Assembly: GCA_001464425.1 (NCBI GenBank)
Contig: LNEK01000020.1
Span: 310,001-374,000, forward strand
Length of the DNA stretch: 64,000 nt
Direction: 5' to 3'
Origin: Alphaproteobacteria bacterium Ga0077535
Lineage (GTDB): Bacteria; Pseudomonadota; Alphaproteobacteria; Caulobacterales; Aquidulcibacteraceae
In this document: positions 9,481-19,763 of the stretch, piece by piece
How the letters are laid out: each line of letters starts with the position of its first letter
Numbering within the stretch: position 1 is the first letter of the stretch
Notes under the pieces: model-generated
The model's database searches: none
What the model was told of the DNA's origin: nothing
The model's input: only the letters and a program-made list of their open reading frames with translations
Made by a program: the position numbers and the translations under genes

Positions 9481-10869
9481 TCAAGTCTGGTCGGCGATGC
9501 GCGCCAGCGCTTCATCGCGGCCGAGTAATTCCAAAGCTTGGCCCAGATCGGGCGCGGGCGTTCCGCCAGTGAGCGCCGCCCGCAGACCGGGGCCGATTTG
9601 ACCCAATCCAACGCCTTCGTCGGTAGCGAAAGCCTTAAGCGCGCTGGCAAGAGCTGCGTGCTCCCAGGCGGGCTCTGCGGCGAGTTTCGCGCGCAGCCGG
9701 CCAAGGCGTTGTTTGAAGTCGTCTTTCATCAATGATTTAGCCGCCTCGTCAAGCGCGAGCGGTCGTTTAGCGAGGACGAACTGCGCTTGGTTGGCCAAGT
9801 CCGGAATGTTTTTTGCCCGCTTTTTTAGCACCGGAATGGCGCGTGCCAGCGCAGCCTGTGCATCATCGCTCAAGGCCGCGCCATTGCGCGTTTCAAGATG
9901 CTCACTCAGCAGGCGGGTGAGACGGGTATCGTCCGCGAGCGCGAGAAAGTGCGCGTTGACCGAATCCAGCTTTTTGAAATCGAGCCGCGACGGCGCTTTG
10001 CCGATCTGGCTGATCTCGAACTGGGGGATTGCTTCTTCCTTCGTCAGAATGTCGTCGTGCCCGGGGCTCCAGCCAAGGCGCATGAGATACCCATTCATGG
10101 CTTCCGGCAGATAACCCATGTCGCGCCACTCGTGCACGGCTTGGGCGCCATGGCGCTTGGAAAGCTTCTTGCCATCCTCGCCATGAATAAGTGGGACGTG
10201 TGCAAACAGCGGCGGGGACCAACCCATTGCTTGGAAGATCGGAATTTGCCGAGCGGCATTCGTCAGGTGGTCATCGCCGCGGATCACGTGCGTCACGCCC
10301 ATGTCGTGATCATCGACCACGACCGATAGCATGTAGGTGGGATTGCCGTCGGCCCGTAGCAATACAAGATCGTCGATATCGGCAGCCTTAATGCGCACGT
10401 CGCCTTGGATGAGATCGGCGTTCAACACATCGCCATCGTCTGGCGCCTTCAAGCGCACCACGAACGGCGCGTCAGGAGCGGGCGGCGCCTTTCCGTCTCG
10501 GTAGGGCGAACGAATGGCGCGGCCCTCTGCGTGAGATTGCGCGCGCGCCGCATCGGCCTCCTCGGTCGTCATGTAGCAACGGAAAGCAGTGCCGCGCTCA
10601 ATCATGGCTTCGGCGGCCTCGCGGTGCCGCGGCGCGCGGGTGAACTGGTAGACGATTTCGCCGTCATGCTGGAGATCGAGCCAGTTGAGGCCATCCAAGA
10701 TCGCCTCGATTGCCTCCGGCGTGGAGCGGGCGCGATCGGTGTCCTCGATCCGCAGCAGGAAGGTCCCGCCCATCTTCTTGGCGAACAGCCAGTTGAAAAG
10801 CGCCGTGCGCGCACCCCCGATATGGAGGTAGCCTGTGGGCGAGGGGGCAAAGCGTGTGACGACGCTCAT
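9481..10869 (-). CDS. gltX: Glutamyl-tRNA synthetase
   Basis: Class I aminoacyl-tRNA synthetase charging tRNA-Glu. The product is 462 aa. The HIGH-type motif is HIGG in [20 protein letters not shown] near the N-terminus; the KMSKS-type motif is KKLSKRHGA (about residue 240). The C-terminal half is the anticodon-binding cage. The start is placed at [13 protein letters not shown]. Alphaproteobacteria often carry two GltX paralogues, one acting on tRNA-Gln; I cannot tell from one copy which this is. Transcribed with gltA. Confidence 0.95.
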   Translation of the reverse strand: MSVVTRFAPSPTGYLHIGGARTALFNWLFAKKMGGTFLLRIEDTDRARSTPEAIEAILDGLNWLDLQHDGEIVYQFTRAPRHREAAEAMIERGTAFRCYMTTEEADAARAQSHAEGRAIRSPYRDGKAPPAPDAPFVVRLKAPDDGDVLNADLIQGDVRIKAADIDDLVLLRADGNPTYMLSVVVDDHDMGVTHVIRGDDHLTNAARQIPIFQAMGWSPPLFAHVPLIHGEDGKKLSKRHGAQAVHEWRDMGYLPEAMNGYLMRLGWSPGHDDILTKEEAIPQFEISQIGKAPSRLDFKKLDSVNAHFLALADDTRLTRLLSEHLETRNGAALSDDAQAALARAIPVLKKRAKNIPDLANQAQFVLAKRPLALDEAAKSLMKDDFKQRLGRLRAKLAAEPAWEHAALASALKAFATDEGVGLGQIGPGLRAALTGGTPAPDLGQALELLGRDEALARIADQT

Positions 10870-10971
10870 TGCGGGGAGCACGAAGGGTTCAAAGCGCGCG
10901 CGTGGTAGCACGGCGGGCGGGGTGTCTCCTAGTCGCCTGCTCGGCGGCATGTTCGCGCTGCAGCGTGACCG

Positions 10972-13059
10972 TTGGATACTCTGGCTGCCCGCGTCGGGAT
11001 GATTCTTGGCGCTGCAGGATGGCTCCTGGCGGCGCGCGATCCTCCTGTTTGGATCGGGCCACTCTGCTTCGTCTTGGGAACTTCCGGCGCGATTGGCTTT
11101 GCAGCCTGGCCTAGCGCTCAAGCTACGGGCTGGGGCGTTGACTTGCGGCGGTGTCTAGCAGGCCTGTGCGCGCTCGCTGCGGCATGCGGCCTCGGCGCCA
11201 TAGCCGCGCAGCTTCGCGTGACGAGTGTGGCTCAATCGGCCTTCAGCGGCGACGAGGCGCCTGTGCGCGTCGAGGGCTGGGTGGTCGCCAATGACGCGAG
11301 CGATAATGGCCCAAGACTGCGGCTGCTGGTGCGCAGCATCGAGGGCGTGGAAGGTCCGCCGCGTTATGTCCGCATGTCAGTGAGCGACGCCGGCTTACTG
11401 AGCCCCGGCCGCGCCGCGCGCTGTCGCGGCGTTCTTGGGCCGCCCGCCGGACCGCTCGCGCCGGGTGGGTACGATTTCGCCAGGCGCGCCTACTTCGAGC
11501 GACTAGGGGCGACAGGGTTTGCATTCGGCCGCTGCCGCCCGATCGCGATAGAGCCGCCGCCGAGTTGGCTAGACCGGCAACGCCTGTGGCTCGCGGCAGT
11601 TCGCGCCGATCTCGCGGCCGCCATTTATGATGCCGCGCCGTACCGCGGCGGCGCTATTGCCGCCGCCTTGGTGGCGGGCGATCGAAGCCTGATCGACGAA
11701 GAGACCAACATTGCGCTGCGGGATTCTGGGCTGGCGCATTTGCTTTCGGTGTCTGGGATTCACATGGGCGTCGTCGGCGGCTTGGTGTTCGCTATGCTGC
11801 TCTGGACGATGTCCTTGATCCCGCCAATCGCCCTGCGCGTTCCGGTCAAGAAGGTTGCGGCGGTCGGCGCGCTCGTCGTGCTGGCCGCCTATCTCATCGT
11901 TTCCGGCTCAAGCGTGCCGGCCATTCGCGCGTTCGTGATGGCCTGCGTCGCGTTCGGCGCCATCCTGCTCGATCGTCCAGCGATCTCGATGCGCGGCCTA
12001 GCGCTCGCTGCTTTGGTGGTCGTCATGATTTTCCCGGAGTCGGTGCTTGAACCGGGTTTTCAGATGTCCTTCGCCGCCACTATGGCGCTGGTGGCGCTGT
12101 TCGAAATGCTGAAGCGCGCGCCGCACGAGCCGGTGCTGCCGACACCCGGCCCAATCATTGGCGCGTTGCAAGCCACGACGCGCGGCATTGGCGGCGTGCT
12201 GCTGATTTCTTTCGTAGCTGGCCTCGCGACCGATCCGTTCGCGATCTACCATTTTCAGCGTTTCGCTGTGTACTCGCTGCCGGCGAACCTGATCACCGCG
12301 CCGATCATGTCATTCCTGGTGGCGCCGATGGCCGCTGCTGCTGCAATCCTCGCCCCGTTTGGACTTGCCGATCCCGCTCTAGAAATCATGGCCAGCGCAC
12401 TCGATCTCATTGCGGCTGTCGGTCAAACTTTTGGCGAGCGCCCGGAAGCTGTGCGGGCAGTGCGGCGTCCGCCGGAGATTGCGTTCGTATTGTGTGTGGT
12501 CGCGCTGTTGTGGGCTTGCCTGTGGCGCGGTGCGCTAAGGTGGGGGGCGCTGCCAATCTTTGCTGCGAGCCTCGCTCTCTATGTCGCCGCGCCAAGACCG
12601 GTGCTCGCGTTCGACGCCGATCTTCGCGCCAACTATGCGCGCGACAACGATCGCTGGACGTTGCTAGCCAGGGAGGGGCGCTCAACGTTTGCGCGCGATC
12701 GCCTCGGCTCGATGCTCGGCCTTGCTCCGGCGGAGATCGAGCGGCTGGCTCCGCCGGAGGCGTGTGGCGATGGGCTCTGCCAATGGCGCCGGCCTGCCGG
12801 AGACATTTTCCTAGTTCGCGATCCAGGCCAGGCCGAACAAGCGTGCATTGCACGCGCCATAGTCCTGACGACCGCAGCCATGCCACCGGGGTTCGCGCGA
12901 CGCTGTCGGCTTACTGTCCTCATCGATGCTCAAAGCTTGGCGCTGTTGGGCGGGGCGACGGTCACTGAAACGCCTCTCGGCCCGCGTGTAGCGCGTGCGT
13001 GGTCAGCAGATACACAACGACCCTGGACGCCAGCCGTGCAGAGCGCCGATCAGGAATAG
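10972..13059 (+). CDS. comEC: ComEC/Rec2-family competence protein, N-terminal frameshift suspected
   Basis: Multi-pass inner-membrane channel for uptake of single-stranded transforming DNA. The product as read is 695 aa. An N-terminal DUF4131 region is followed by the competence core with [18 protein letters not shown] (about residue 255), the ComEC signature, then many membrane helices (about 260-530). The C-terminal part has only a weak trace of the beta-lactamase-like domain. The TTG start is doubtful: the other frame from the ATG at 10949 reads [15 protein letters not shown], the kind of N-terminus expected for this family, then stops at about 11000. A one-base shift near 10990 would join them. 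Its end overlaps lexA by 10 nt, tail to tail. Confidence 0.85.
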   Translation: MDTLAARVGMILGAAGWLLAARDPPVWIGPLCFVLGTSGAIGFAAWPSAQATGWGVDLRRCLAGLCALAAACGLGAIAAQLRVTSVAQSAFSGDEAPVRVEGWVVANDASDNGPRLRLLVRSIEGVEGPPRYVRMSVSDAGLLSPGRAARCRGVLGPPAGPLAPGGYDFARRAYFERLGATGFAFGRCRPIAIEPPPSWLDRQRLWLAAVRADLAAAIYDAAPYRGGAIAAALVAGDRSLIDEETNIALRDSGLAHLLSVSGIHMGVVGGLVFAMLLWTMSLIPPIALRVPVKKVAAVGALVVLAAYLIVSGSSVPAIRAFVMACVAFGAILLDRPAISMRGLALAALVVVMIFPESVLEPGFQMSFAATMALVALFEMLKRAPHEPVLPTPGPIIGALQATTRGIGGVLLISFVAGLATDPFAIYHFQRFAVYSLPANLITAPIMSFLVAPMAAAAAILAPFGLADPALEIMASALDLIAAVGQTFGERPEAVRAVRRPPEIAFVLCVVALLWACLWRGALRWGALPIFAASLALYVAAPRPVLAFDADLRANYARDNDRWTLLAREGRSTFARDRLGSMLGLAPAEIERLAPPEACGDGLCQWRRPAGDIFLVRDPGQAEQACIARAIVLTTAAMPPGFARRCRLTVLIDAQSLALLGGATVTETPLGPRVARAWSADTQRPWTPAVQSADQE

Positions 13060-13727
13060 CGGCGGATCATCGCGACCAGCTTGCCCTGAATGCGCACACG
13101 GTCTGGGCCAAAGATACGCGTTTCGTACGCGGGGTTAGCAGCCTCAAGCGCGATCGAATTGCCGCGCTTGCGCAGGCGCTTCAGCGTTGCCTCTTCGCTA
13201 TCGATCAACGCAACGACGATATCGCCGCTCTCGGCAACTTCCGTTCGTTTGATAATCACTACGTCGCCATCGAGAATGCCGGCCTGGATCATCGAGTCGC
13301 CTTTGACTTCGAGTGCGAAGTGATCGCCTGACCCGAGTAAATCTTCCGGAGCAGAGACGCGTCCGACTTCCTGCTGAAGCGCTTCGATCGGGACGCCGGC
13401 CGCGATTTGGCCGAGGATCGGAACGCTATAGCCGTTGCCACCGGAGCGACCCTCCGAGACCACACTGGGGCGGAATGCGCCGCGGCCCTTGGGCGGGGCA
13501 GCGGTAGCGGCGCTGTCCGGCATCTTCAGCACTTCAAGGGCGCGTGCACGGTGCGGCAGGCGGCGGAGGAAACCGCGCTCTTCGAGTGCCGTGATCAGCC
13601 GGTGGATGCCGGATTTAGAGGCCAGATCGAGCGCCTCCTTCATTTCATCGAAAGAGGGCGAAACGCCCGTCTCTTTGATCCGCTCGTGAATGTAGAGCAG
13701 CAATTCTTTTTGTTTCGCTGTCAGCAT
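13050..13727 (-). CDS. lexA: LexA SOS repressor
   Basis: Represses DNA-damage genes and self-cleaves when bound to RecA filaments. The product is 225 aa. The winged-helix DNA-binding domain is at about 1-65 ([20 protein letters not shown]). The Ala110-Gly111 cleavage bond lies in [10 protein letters not shown]; the catalytic pair is Ser145 (KGDSMIQAG) and Lys183 (EATLKRL). A GTTC-N7-GTTC box lies 31 nt upstream of the start, consistent with autorepression. The stretch between the domains (about 70-100) is longer than in E. coli LexA. Confidence 0.97.
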   Translation of the reverse strand: MLTAKQKELLLYIHERIKETGVSPSFDEMKEALDLASKSGIHRLITALEERGFLRRLPHRARALEVLKMPDSAATAAPPKGRGAFRPSVVSEGRSGGNGYSVPILGQIAAGVPIEALQQEVGRVSAPEDLLGSGDHFALEVKGDSMIQAGILDGDVVIIKRTEVAESGDIVVALIDSEEATLKRLRKRGNSIALEAANPAYETRIFGPDRVRIQGKLVAMIRRYS

Positions 13728-13757
13728 GGCCTGGGACCAAATAGTGAACGATGAGGT

Positions 13758-13772
13758 GTTCTATATCCGTTC
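13758..13772 (-). promoter_or_regulatory. LexA box upstream of lexA
   Basis: The + strand reads GTTCTATATCCGTTC, an exact direct repeat GTTC-N7-GTTC, which is the LexA operator described for alphaproteobacteria. It lies 31-45 nt upstream of the lexA start codon, where a promoter is expected, and implies autoregulation. Confidence 0.85.
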
Positions 13773-13798
13773 CAAACCCGAGGTCAAGTCTAGTTGGG

Positions 13799-14584
13799 TT
13801 AACGGCCCAATAGTGATCGTGTGGCGCCCTCGACATCGTCTTGGCGCATCAAACTCTCACCCACGAGGAAGGCCCGCGCCCCAGCACGCTGCAAACGGGT
13901 GATGTCGGCGTGCGTGAAGATGCCGGACTCCGCGACGAGCAAGCGGTCGTCATGCGGCAGCAGCTTCGCCAGGCGCTCGGTCGTGCCGAGATCTGTTTCG
14001 AAGGTGACAAGCGAGCGGTTATTCACGCCGATCAGGCGCGCATCCAGTTTAAGGGCGCGCTCCAACTCCAACTCGTCATGCACTTCGACCAGCGCATCCA
14101 TTTCGAGATGCACCGCGATGTCGAAGATGTCTGCAGCGCGTTGATCATCCAGCGCAGCCATGATGATGAGAATAGCGTCTGCGCCCAAAGCGCGGCTTTC
14201 AAAAATTTGCCAAGGATCGACCATGAAGTCCTTTCGCAGGACGGGCAGCACACACGCTTGGCGCGCTTCGATCAGAAATTGCTCGGCGCCCTGAAAACTC
14301 GGTGCATCAGTGAGCACAGACAAGCATGCTGCGCCACCCGCCTCATACGCACGCGCAAGCGCCGCAGGCTGAAAGTCTGCGCGGATCAGGCCCTTCGAAG
14401 GCGAAGCCTTTTTAATCTCCGCAATCAGCGCCGGCCGATCACTAATTTTTGCAAGAGCGTCATGGAAGCGGCGAGGGGCCGGTTGATCGTTTGCTTCGCG
14501 CTCAATCACGTGCTGCGGCTTTGCTGCTTTGCGCGCTGCTACCTCGTCGCGCTTATACTCGATGATGCGCTCCAGGACATTCAC
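13799..14584 (-). CDS. trpC: Indole-3-glycerol phosphate synthase TrpC
   Basis: Fourth step of tryptophan synthesis: ring closure of CdRP to indole-3-glycerol phosphate. The product is 261 aa, a single TIM barrel. Conserved segments include [14 protein letters not shown] with the catalytic Lys, the [12 protein letters not shown] Lys, [14 protein letters not shown] with a catalytic Glu, GVNNRSL and VAESGI. The start overlaps the trpD stop (ATGA), so translation is coupled. It is the last gene of the trp block; lexA begins 71 nt downstream of it and has its own operator. Confidence 0.96.
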   Translation of the reverse strand: MNVLERIIEYKRDEVAARKAAKPQHVIEREANDQPAPRRFHDALAKISDRPALIAEIKKASPSKGLIRADFQPAALARAYEAGGAACLSVLTDAPSFQGAEQFLIEARQACVLPVLRKDFMVDPWQIFESRALGADAILIIMAALDDQRAADIFDIAVHLEMDALVEVHDELELERALKLDARLIGVNNRSLVTFETDLGTTERLAKLLPHDDRLLVAESGIFTHADITRLQRAGARAFLVGESLMRQDDVEGATRSLLGR

Positions 14585-15546
14585 GGCGCGCTCCTCGATA
14601 CGTCAACAAGTCGCGTGAGCGCGTCTCGTGCGGCGCCGGAGTCGAGCGACTGGGTCGCGAGCTCATACGCTTCGATCACGTCCGCCGCTTTGCCGGCGGC
14701 GAATAGAGCGGCGGCAGCATTGATCAAAACGGCCGCCCGGTGGCCGGGTCTTCCGCCACCCTCGAGCATTGCGCGCATTTCGGCCGCGTTATCGTCTGCA
14801 GCGCCGCCGCGCAGATCGGGGTGAATCTCGGCTGTTTGCGTCGCGGTTTGCAGCGTGATCGCGCCGTCCGCCAGAGTGGCTACGGTGTTGGCATCCTTGC
14901 CGGCGGCCGAGACTTCGTCGAGCCCGCCTGCACCGTGCACGACGAGCGCTTTCTCACATCCGAGTTCTTGGAGCGCGTGCGCAACAGGCAGAACGAAATC
15001 GGCGCTAAACACGCCGACCAATTGGCGCGTCACGCCCGCCGGGTTCGATAGCGGCCCAAGCAGATTAAAGATGGTGCGCTTGCCAATTTCGCGCCGAGCT
15101 AAAGCGACGTGGCGCATGGCTGGGTGATGGTTCTGCGCGAACAAGAACGCCACGCCTGCTTCCGAGAGGCAACGCTCTAGCGTGCCGACATCGCCGGTCA
15201 GTTTCACACCGAGCGCTTCCAGCACATCGGCCGCGCCAGACTTCGAACTCATCGCGCGGTTGCCGTGTTTGGCCACCGGCACGTCGCAGCCAGCGACAAC
15301 AAAGGTCACGGCTGTCGAGATGTTGAGCGTATGCGCGCCATCGCCGCCGGTGCCGCAAACGTCTATCGCACCCTCTGGCGCCTTTACCCGCACCATGCGC
15401 GAACGCAGCGCGCGCGCGCCGGCGGCGATTAACGGCGCGTGGCCCATCAAGGGGACAGTCAGCGTCAGGAAGTGCTTGATGTCTTCATGGGCGGCTTGCC
15501 CATCCATGATTTCCGAGAACGCGCCGTCCATGTCGGCAGCTTGCAC
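14581..15546 (-). CDS. trpD: Anthranilate phosphoribosyltransferase TrpD
   Basis: Adds phosphoribose from PRPP to anthranilate. The product as read is 321 aa from a GTG. Family motifs are clear: [15 protein letters not shown] for PRPP binding, [21 protein letters not shown], and [19 protein letters not shown]. The N-terminus is odd: the family-like residues [12 protein letters not shown] lie in the same frame just upstream of the GTG, immediately preceded by a TAG, with no ATG. The gene overlaps trpG by 62 nt, so the normal N-terminus appears lost (see findings). The core enzyme is otherwise complete. Confidence 0.9.
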   Translation of the reverse strand: MQAADMDGAFSEIMDGQAAHEDIKHFLTLTVPLMGHAPLIAAGARALRSRMVRVKAPEGAIDVCGTGGDGAHTLNISTAVTFVVAGCDVPVAKHGNRAMSSKSGAADVLEALGVKLTGDVGTLERCLSEAGVAFLFAQNHHPAMRHVALARREIGKRTIFNLLGPLSNPAGVTRQLVGVFSADFVLPVAHALQELGCEKALVVHGAGGLDEVSAAGKDANTVATLADGAITLQTATQTAEIHPDLRGGAADDNAAEMRAMLEGGGRPGHRAAVLINAAAALFAAGKAADVIEAYELATQSLDSGAARDALTRLVDVSRSAP

Positions 15547-16123
15547 CGCAGCGCCGTCGCGGAGTGATGCGAGTGTTGCCTACAATCGCGTGCCCATGCT
15601 CAGAGGCGATCGACTCCGGGTGAAACTGGACACCGAACACCGGTCGGCTCTTGTGCGAGAGTCCCATGACTTCGCCGTCTGCTGTCTCTGCGTCGATGAT
15701 CAGCTCTTCTGGGAATGTCGCGCGGCGCACTGCGAGCGAATGATAGCGCGTCGCGCGGAAAGGCGAGGGTAGACCTCGAAACAAGCCGCCGCCGCGGTGC
15801 GTCACTTCGGAGACCTTACCGTGCATGATCTCCTGCGCACGCACCACTTCGCCGCCAAACGCTTGGCCCATGGCCTGATGGCCGAGGCACACGCCAAACA
15901 GCGGCAGGTCCTTGGGCGCCTCAGCGAGCAATTGCAGGCAGATGCCGGCTTCGTTCGGTGTGCAAGGGCCGGGCGAGAGGATCACCGCCTTTGGCTTCTT
16001 GCGCAGCACGTCCGCCACGCTCAGCGCGTCGTTGCGCACGACCTCTGCTTTCACGCCGAAGTCCTCGACGTAGTGCACGAGGTTATAAACAAAACTGTCG
16101 TAATTATCGATGACGAGGATCAT
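15485..16123 (-). CDS. trpG: Anthranilate synthase glutamine amidotransferase subunit TrpG
   Basis: Releases ammonia from glutamine for anthranilate synthase (partner TrpE). The product is 212 aa from the ATG at 16123 (MILVIDNYDSFVYNL, the canonical start). Catalytic residues are visible: the Cys in LFGVCLGHQAMGQ and the His-Glu in GVQFHPESIAS. After EHGHAIVGN the protein should end with about 10 more residues; instead it runs on for some 28 Arg-rich residues antisense-like to the trpD start. The C-terminus is therefore probably not native. The 128-nt gap to trpE holds nothing I recognise. Confidence 0.9.
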   Translation of the reverse strand: MILVIDNYDSFVYNLVHYVEDFGVKAEVVRNDALSVADVLRKKPKAVILSPGPCTPNEAGICLQLLAEAPKDLPLFGVCLGHQAMGQAFGGEVVRAQEIMHGKVSEVTHRGGGLFRGLPSPFRATRYHSLAVRRATFPEELIIDAETADGEVMGLSHKSRPVFGVQFHPESIASEHGHAIVGNTRITPRRRCGASCRHGRRVLGNHGWASRP

Positions 16124-16251
16124 GGGCGAACGGCCTTTCGCGTTGACGAGCAAGTTCAGTGCGTCGTCAAGCGCGCCATCGTGCGGGGGCCGGCCAAAGC
16201 GTCATCGCGCGGCACTCTAGCGGAAAACGCGGGCGTGCAAACTGGCTTCGC

Positions 16252-17793
16252 TCAGGAATAGCGCCACGCCTCGCTAGCCGCCCGAAACAGCGCTCGAGAC
16301 TTATGGAGCGTCTCCTGGAGTTCGGCTTCCGGATCGCTATCCAACACCACGCCGCCGCCAGCCTGGACGTGCAACGCCCCGTCTTTGACCACCGCCGTGC
16401 GGAGCGCGATGCAGGTGTCCATGTCGCCGCCGGCGCCAAAATAGCCAACCCCGCCGGCATAAACGCCGCGCTTGTGCGGCTCGACCTCGTTGATGATTTC
16501 CATGGCGCGTACTTTGGGCGCGCCGGTGACGGTGCCGTGTGGGAAGCCTGCGAGCAACGCATCAAGCGCGGAGAGGCCAGGCTTTAGCTCGCCCTCAACG
16601 TTGGAGACAATGTGCATGACGTGGCTGTAGCGCTCAATCGTGAAGGCTTCTGTGACACGCACATGCGCAGAGCCCGCGCCAGCCGCCGCTGCATTCGAGC
16701 CCGGCTTAGCGCCGCGAATAGCCACGCGGCCAAGATCGTTGCGTGCGAGATCGACGAGCATCAGGTGCTCGGCGCGCTCTTTCGGGTCGGCGAGTAATTC
16801 TTCTTCGAGTGCGTGATCTTCAGCAGGCGTTGCGCCGCGCGGGCGTGTGCCGGCGATCGGCCGGATGGTCACCGTATCGCCGCGCAAACGCACCAAGATT
16901 TCAGGACTCGAGCCTACGAGCGAGAAGTCAGCGAAGTTCAGATAATAGAGGAACGGCGAAGGGTTCATGCGACGTAGGCTGCGATACAAAGCAAACGGCG
17001 GCGCGTTGCACGGCGCCGAGAAACGCTGGCTCGGCACCACCTGAAACACGTCGCCCGAGCGGCAATACTCTTTGCATGTGCCGACGAGCGTCCGATAGGC
17101 GTTAGGCGCGGTGTTAGAGCGCGGTGTGATCTCCTGCGGCGTCGCCTCAGGTTGGCGTTTGCGAGGCGCGGGACGGTCTAGTGCGCGCCATATTCTTTCC
17201 AGCCGTGTGCGGGCGGCGCTGAGGGCGTCGGCCTCGCTTTGACCTGAACGCTTACGCGCCGGCGTGATGAGCGTGATCTCGCTGGTGACGTTGTCGAACA
17301 CGGCGACGATCGTTGGCCGCAGCAACATCGCATCTGGCGTGCCGAGCGGGTCAGGCGCTTTGTCGGGCAGCCGCTCAACGAAGCGCACCATGTCATAGCC
17401 AAGATAGCCAAACAGGCCTGCGGCCATGGGCGGAAGATGCGGCGGCAATTCCAGCGCCGAGCGCGCCAAGAGTTTCGCGAGGCTCTTAAGCGGCGGATCG
17501 CGCTGACGCCGGAAAGCGCTGTCGGCGAAACCGCCACGACTAATTTCAGCTGCGCCGTCTTTCACGCGCCAGACGAGATCGGGTTTGATACCGATGATAG
17601 AAAAGCGACCGCGGAAGTCGCCGCCTTGCACGCTCTCCAGCAAAAACGCGCCCGGCTTGTCGGCGCCGAGCTTCAGAAGGGCGCCGACGGGCGTTTCCAA
17701 ATCACTGACCCGCCGCGACCACACCACGCCGCCGCCTTGTTCATAGGCGGCCAAGCTGAGCTGATGCGGCGAGGGGCTCGCCGCCTGGCTCAT
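16252..17793 (-). CDS. trpE: Anthranilate synthase component I TrpE
   Basis: Makes anthranilate from chorismate with ammonia from TrpG. The product is 513 aa. The C-terminal chorismate-binding domain is complete: PSPFLYYLNFADFSLVGSSPE, the RPIAGTRPRG motif, EELLADPKERAEHLMLVDLARND, and GTVTGAPKVRAMEI. The N-terminal regulatory domain contains FLLESVQGG, matching the LLES tryptophan feedback-binding motif. The start codon overlaps the ppiD stop by 4 nt, an unusual coupling of a periplasmic folding factor with tryptophan synthesis that is nonetheless common in this bacterial class. Confidence 0.96.
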   Translation of the reverse strand: MSQAASPSPHQLSLAAYEQGGGVVWSRRVSDLETPVGALLKLGADKPGAFLLESVQGGDFRGRFSIIGIKPDLVWRVKDGAAEISRGGFADSAFRRQRDPPLKSLAKLLARSALELPPHLPPMAAGLFGYLGYDMVRFVERLPDKAPDPLGTPDAMLLRPTIVAVFDNVTSEITLITPARKRSGQSEADALSAARTRLERIWRALDRPAPRKRQPEATPQEITPRSNTAPNAYRTLVGTCKEYCRSGDVFQVVPSQRFSAPCNAPPFALYRSLRRMNPSPFLYYLNFADFSLVGSSPEILVRLRGDTVTIRPIAGTRPRGATPAEDHALEEELLADPKERAEHLMLVDLARNDLGRVAIRGAKPGSNAAAAGAGSAHVRVTEAFTIERYSHVMHIVSNVEGELKPGLSALDALLAGFPHGTVTGAPKVRAMEIINEVEPHKRGVYAGGVGYFGAGGDMDTCIALRTAVVKDGALHVQAGGGVVLDSDPEAELQETLHKSRALFRAASEAWRYS

Positions 17794-19664
17794 TGACCCT
17801 GGTCGGTGCTGGTGGCGGGAAACATGCGCTCCATCAGCGACGTGTTGCGATTGACGCGTGCGCGATCGACGATTTCGTTTTGCAGCGCCTCGGCGAACGA
17901 ACTGCCAATGCTGTCCTGCAACTCGGTGCGGGCGGCCTCGACGACTTGTGGCGCTGCGCTTGGGTCGGCGCGATTGATCCGCTCGACTTGGGCCACAAGC
18001 ACACCTGGCTGATCGCCGCGCATATCGGTAACCACCTCACCCTGCGCCGCCGCAAAGATTTGCGTTGGGAGGCTGCGCGATGGGATCTGCGCTGCGGCAG
18101 CTTGGCGGTTCACAGCTTGCGAGGTCACGCGCACCGTGAAGCCATTGGCGCGAGCGGCCGCCGCAAAGGTCTGACCGCCGCGCACAGCTTCAACCACTTG
18201 GGCGCCGCGTTCGCGCAGGCGGCGGCCCAACTCACGGGCCGTGAACATTTGAGTGAGCTGAGGGCGGACTTCCTCCAACGGCCGAACCGTGGCCGGGATG
18301 ATGCGCTCGACGGAAACGATCACATCAGCATCGCCGACCGGCATAAAGTCACTGGCTTCGCTCTCAGGCGTCTGGAAGGCAGTTGCAAGCACCGCCTCAT
18401 GATCGGCGAGCGCTTCGATCGGCTGGCCGTTTTGATCCAGCCCGTCTTGAGTTGTGCCCGCGATGGTGACGATCGTTAGGCCGCTTTGGCGGGCTGCTTC
18501 GGCGAAGGTCGCCCCGCCAGCGCGCGCATCCTCGAATACGCCAATTGCGGTGTTGAGCAGGTCGGCAGCTTCGTCAGCCGCGATCGCGTCACGGATTTCG
18601 CTACGCGCCGCAGCAAAATCTGGTTCGACCGCTGCAGTGATGGCGTCGACGCGAACCACCGCCCACGGCGTCAATTGCCCCTGCACCGCGCGCGCTTGAC
18701 CGCGCGCCTGCGTGAATACGGCCTCACCGACACGTGCATCTGGCACTTCCGAGCGCGCTTGATCGGCGCCGCGCGTGACCTGCAGGCCAAGCGCTGCTGC
18801 GACTGCATCCGGCGTCTCACCCCGGTTGAGGCGCGCGGCAGCATCGTTCGCTTGCTCTTGGCTCTGTGCAGAGAGGCGCACATAGGTGCGGCGCTCTGGG
18901 CGCGTAAGCGCTGCGCGGCGGTCGTCGAATTCCTCACGCAGACGCTGCTCGGGAATGTTCACCCGCGCCATCGCGCGGAACTCAGGCACCCGAAGCTGCT
19001 CTTGAACCTCTTCCCAAAGGTTCTGGAGTTGCGCTTCGGTCGGCGCTGGGATGGCGCCGACGACGGAAGCAGGTGCGTCGGCGATGCTAATCACACGGGT
19101 TTCAGTTTGATAGGCGAAGGCGAGCGCGCCATAGCTGGAAGGTGCACGAATGCCCGAAACGAGCGAACCCATGGTGAGTTGGGTGGTCAGCTCTTCGCGA
19201 ATATCGCTTTCAAATTCGGGCTGGGCATAGCGCATCGTGCCGAGAAACTGCGCGTAAGCCGCTTGATCGAAACTTCCGGTGATCGGATTCAGCACGCCAG
19301 GGATTTCGCGGATGTAGGCTGCGACCTGAGCGTCGCTCGCACTAACGCCAGCTTTATCTGCAAACGCAAACATCGCGTTGCGGGCGATCATGGAATCCAG
19401 AATCTGTTCGTGGAGGCCGGCTTCGATCGCTTCCTGCTGAGAGATGTTCTCGCCGTTGTTGCGGCGCGAGCGCAGCGTCAGTTCGAGTTCGCGCGAGAGC
19501 TGCGACGGAGTGATCTGCTGGCCGCTCACAGTGGCGACGCTGGCTGAGGGCGAGAAGTTGAGTCCGCCGCTCGGGATCAAGAACAGCACCATGGCGCCGC
19601 CTACGAGAAGGAGGATGATGATGGCGATGCCGCCCCGCGAGAATTTTCGAAATTGCAGCAGCAT
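17790..19664 (-). CDS. ppiD: PpiD-type peptidyl-prolyl isomerase
   Basis: Membrane-anchored periplasmic chaperone/parvulin of the SurA-N/PpiD family, helping newly translocated proteins fold. The product is 624 aa. A short cytoplasmic N-terminus and one membrane helix (about 12-32, IAIIILLLVGGAMVLFLI) are followed by a SurA-like domain (about 40-190), one parvulin-like domain in the middle (about 225-350) and a C-terminal helical region. The parvulin core is divergent, so isomerase activity is uncertain. It heads the trp transcription unit; 99 nt separate it from the divergent tpiA start. Confidence 0.88.
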   Translation of the reverse strand: MLLQFRKFSRGGIAIIILLLVGGAMVLFLIPSGGLNFSPSASVATVSGQQITPSQLSRELELTLRSRRNNGENISQQEAIEAGLHEQILDSMIARNAMFAFADKAGVSASDAQVAAYIREIPGVLNPITGSFDQAAYAQFLGTMRYAQPEFESDIREELTTQLTMGSLVSGIRAPSSYGALAFAYQTETRVISIADAPASVVGAIPAPTEAQLQNLWEEVQEQLRVPEFRAMARVNIPEQRLREEFDDRRAALTRPERRTYVRLSAQSQEQANDAAARLNRGETPDAVAAALGLQVTRGADQARSEVPDARVGEAVFTQARGQARAVQGQLTPWAVVRVDAITAAVEPDFAAARSEIRDAIAADEAADLLNTAIGVFEDARAGGATFAEAARQSGLTIVTIAGTTQDGLDQNGQPIEALADHEAVLATAFQTPESEASDFMPVGDADVIVSVERIIPATVRPLEEVRPQLTQMFTARELGRRLRERGAQVVEAVRGGQTFAAAARANGFTVRVTSQAVNRQAAAAQIPSRSLPTQIFAAAQGEVVTDMRGDQPGVLVAQVERINRADPSAAPQVVEAARTELQDSIGSSFAEALQNEIVDRARVNRNTSLMERMFPATSTDQGQ

Positions 19665-19763
19665 GGCGTCGTCCGTTATGCGTAAAGGCGGCGGACAATA
19701 GGGGCGCCCCCCAGCCGGGGCAATCGCTACCGCATGCCTGAAACGCAGCTGGGGGAGGGACGT

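Noticed and set aside
13746-13761. GAAC...GTTC inverted repeat near the lexA promoter as a LexA site
   Set aside because: Spacing is 8, not 7; the exact GTTC-N7-GTTC box overlaps it and explains the site.
13841-14824. 327-codon open frame on the + strand across trpC and trpD
   Set aside because: Spans the boundary of two well-defined genes on the other strand; shadow.
18486-19547. 353-codon open frame on the + strand inside ppiD
   Set aside because: Low-complexity, Arg/His-rich antisense of ppiD without domains.
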